Origin: Nitrososphaerales archaeon TH5888
GTDB taxonomy: Archaea; Thermoproteota; Nitrososphaeria; Nitrososphaerales; Nitrososphaeraceae
Direction: 5' to 3'
DNA length: 6,833 bases
Assembly (NCBI GenBank): GCA_014523595.1
Contig: JAATVN010000198.1
Location: 1-6,833 of the forward strand
Shown here one piece after another: positions 5,562 through 6,833 of the stretch; the stretch's first letter is position 1, and every line of letters begins with the position of its first letter. The position numbers and the translations under genes are program-made. The notes under the pieces are model-generated. The model ran no database searches. It was not told the origin of the DNA and saw only the letters and a list, made by a program, of their open reading frames with translations.

Positions 5562-5732
5562 CTACATGTTGAGCAAACTATTCCCAGATGGCAAAAATTC
5601 ACCTATGCCAAGTAGCAGATGAGGTTTCGGCGCACTGGGTGTCGTTGTCAACCAAATCATGACAGCAGGTACTGCCGCACATGCAACTATTGTCAATATA
5701 ATGAGCCACACCGCAGTCGATTTCTCAGCCAT
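5562..5732 (-). CDS. Small single-helix membrane protein, 56 residues, unknown function
   Basis: The ORF begins ATG GCT GAG at 5732 and ends TAG at 5562. The product starts MAEKSTAVW, has one strongly hydrophobic stretch at residues 8-28 (VWLIILTIVACAAVPAVMIWL) and then a Pro-rich, mostly polar tail (TTTPSAPKP at 29-37, GEFLPSG at 44-50). This fits a single transmembrane helix with a short exposed tail. IVAC at 15-18 formally matches a lipobox, but the hydrophobic run continues past the Cys, so a plain membrane anchor is more likely. Support for a real gene comes from a strong BRE/TATA element 26 bases before the ATG, a terminator-like hairpin after the stop and a base composition richer in G and C than the flanking gaps. 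I do not recognise the family. It is divergent from sucC. It could be a small subunit of a membrane complex, but nothing here shows which. Confidence 0.6.
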   Translation of the reverse strand: MAEKSTAVWLIILTIVACAAVPAVMIWLTTTPSAPKPHLLLGIGEFLPSGNSLLNM

Positions 5733-5753
5733 AGCATACGGATTTAAGAGAAG

Positions 5754-5767
5754 ATATATAAATTTTC
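5754..5767 (-). promoter_or_regulatory. BRE/TATA promoter of the small membrane-protein gene
   Basis: The minus strand reads GAAAATTTATATAT: a purine-rich BRE-like GAAAA (5767-5763) followed directly by TTTATATAT (5762-5754). The box centre is 26 bases before the ATG at 5732, so the mRNA would be leaderless. This is the best archaeal core promoter in the window. Confidence 0.55.
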
Positions 5768-5788
5768 AAACCGGGTTACTTGTATAGG

Positions 5789-5796
5789 ATTATAAG
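5789..5796 (+). promoter_or_regulatory. TATA-like box for sucC
   Basis: ATTATAAG is centred about 33 bases before the sucC ATG, predicting a start of transcription near 5819 and a leader of around 7 bases. No Shine-Dalgarno site is seen. The 93-base divergent region (5733-5825) holds this box and that of the small membrane-protein gene and nothing else I can identify. Confidence 0.4.
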
Positions 5797-5825
5797 TCAC
5801 CACATAGGCTTCACATTCTTGCTGA

Positions 5826-6833
5826 ATGAAGTTATTAGAATACCAGGGAAAAGAATTATTTACAGAGTATGATATTGCTGTTCCAAAATCATATCTTGTC
5901 AGAAACCAATCTGAATTGAGTCAGATTGAGGACAAACTAAAATTCCCTGTGGTACTTAAATCTCAATTAACTGTTGGTGGTAGAGGAAAGGCTGGTGCAA
6001 TACTGAAATGTATGAAAATGAAAGAACTAGCGCCGAAGTTTACAGAATTAATGAATAAAGAGGTAAAAGGAGAACTTCCAAAAGTAATCTTAATTGAAGA
6101 AGCTGTAGACATAGATAAAGAGCTTTATTTTTCCTTGTTCCTGAACAGAGGAAAAAGGACCTATTCATTAATTTCGTCCTCTCAAGGTGGAATGGATATT
6201 GAAAGTGTTGAAAATAAAGTAATTCAGGACATTTCTATTACTGGGTTAACACAATCAAATGCAGAAAGTATTGCGAAAAATTTGGGTCTTAATGGTGTAA
6301 CTGCTGAGTCATTTTCAAATGTTGTGATAAAGCTGGCAAAGCTCGTTAGAGAAAAGGAGGCAGAATTGGCAGAGATCAATCCTCTAGCCATACTAAAAGG
6401 TGGAACTTGTTTGGCACTGGACGCTAAAATTATCATTGATGATAATTCATTATTCAGACATCCTGAATTAAGAAAGTATGTCCAAATCTCCGAGTTACAG
6501 GAGCAGGCGGAAAAAAGTGGTTTTTCTTTCGTTGAGCTGGATGGAAACATTGCAATAATAGGTAATGGTGCTGGACTTGTCATGTCAACACTGGACATCG
6601 TAAATGATGCCGGTGGAAAGCCCGGTGCTTTTTTGGATTTTGGTGGAAGAGCTACAACAGAAACAATTTACAAGGCATTAGAAGTCATAAGTAAATTATC
6701 AAAAATAAAGGCCATTTTGGTAAATTTATTCGGCGGTATTGTTAGAACGGACTTGGTGGCTCAAGCTATACTCAATGCTTATGAAGATGGTATGATTAGT
6801 GTTCCCATTTATGCCAGAATCTCAGGGGCAGAA
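5826..6833 (+). CDS. sucC: Succinyl-CoA synthetase (ADP-forming) beta subunit, 3' truncated by window edge
   Basis: The beta subunit of succinyl-CoA ligase interconverts succinyl-CoA and succinate with ATP formation in the citric acid cycle; it pairs with SucD, likely just beyond the window. The ATG at 5826 is fixed by an in-frame TGA directly before it (5823-5825). 336 codons are visible with no stop, so some 40-50 C-terminal residues are missing. The ATP-grasp half begins MKLLEYQGKELF, with nucleotide-loop GGRGKAG at 51-57, IEEAVDIDKELY at 90-101, metal-site EINPL at 183-187 and LALDAK at 196-201. The CoA-ligase half has LDGN at 238-241, NGAGLVMSTLDI at 247-258, FLDFGGRAT at 269-277 and NLFGGIVRTD at 300-309. 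The loop reads GGR where E. coli has GGG. The single-chain acyl-CoA synthetases (ADP-forming) of the hydroxypropionate/hydroxybutyrate cycle have another domain order, so SucC is preferred. Confidence 0.95.
   Translation, partial: MKLLEYQGKELFTEYDIAVPKSYLVRNQSELSQIEDKLKFPVVLKSQLTVGGRGKAGAILKCMKMKELAPKFTELMNKEVKGELPKVILIEEAVDIDKELYFSLFLNRGKRTYSLISSSQGGMDIESVENKVIQDISITGLTQSNAESIAKNLGLNGVTAESFSNVVIKLAKLVREKEAELAEINPLAILKGGTCLALDAKIIIDDNSLFRHPELRKYVQISELQEQAEKSGFSFVELDGNIAIIGNGAGLVMSTLDIVNDAGGKPGAFLDFGGRATTETIYKALEVISKLSKIKAILVNLFGGIVRTDLVAQAILNAYEDGMISVPIYARISGAE

Noticed and set aside
5545..5622. 25-codon plus-strand frame opposite the small membrane protein
   Set aside because: Very short, with no promoter at a sensible distance; the minus-strand ORF has a promoter, a terminator and a coherent membrane helix.
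6428..6447. Interrupted palindrome AATTATCAT-TG-ATGATAATT inside sucC
   Set aside because: Perfect 9-base arms, but it is made by ordinary Ile/Asp/Asn codons within a conserved coding region, so coincidence is the simplest account.
6224..6598. 124-residue open frame on the minus strand
   Set aside because: Antisense to sucC, whose ATP-grasp and CoA-ligase motifs continue through the whole interval.

Overview
The window is AT-rich and reads as archaeal, most likely an ammonia-oxidising Nitrososphaerota (Thaumarchaeota) of the low-GC kind. The evidence is a 20S proteasome beta subunit, an archaeal-type NMN adenylyltransferase (NadM), an MCT-1/Tma20-like PUA protein, TATA-like boxes about 26-28 bases before several starts with almost no leader, and a near absence of Shine-Dalgarno sites. 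The lineage is an inference from gene content and composition; I could not run a search.

Layout from left to right. A CPA-type cation/proton antiporter, cut by the left edge (+), ends tail-to-tail with and overlaps by 6 bases a stand-alone sufC (-), the ATPase of the SUF Fe-S assembly scaffold. sufC is divergent from nadM (+, NAD biosynthesis), with back-to-back TATA boxes between them. An MCT-1-like PUA protein (+) follows and converges on a proteasome beta subunit (-). Upstream of that subunit on the same strand is a 541-residue GHKL/Hsp90-fold ATPase (-). Next comes a 56-residue single-helix membrane protein (-), with its own promoter and terminator. It is divergent from sucC (+), the succinyl-CoA synthetase beta subunit, which runs off the right edge.

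The genes are mostly single-gene transcription units of core metabolism and macromolecule quality control. I see no mobile element, CRISPR array, tRNA or rRNA. All gaps between genes are under about 160 bases and are covered by the promoter, terminator and repeat entries.

The most notable points are these. The proteasome beta subunit has alanine where the catalytic N-terminal threonine should be, while all other catalytic-site positions align without a gap. The GHKL ATPase beside it has a shortened G1 box and a long polar linker. A small membrane protein between the ATPase and sucC is easy to miss. An 18-base perfect palindrome lies upstream of the ATPase promoter. Several genes start at TTG or GTG in what look like leaderless transcripts.
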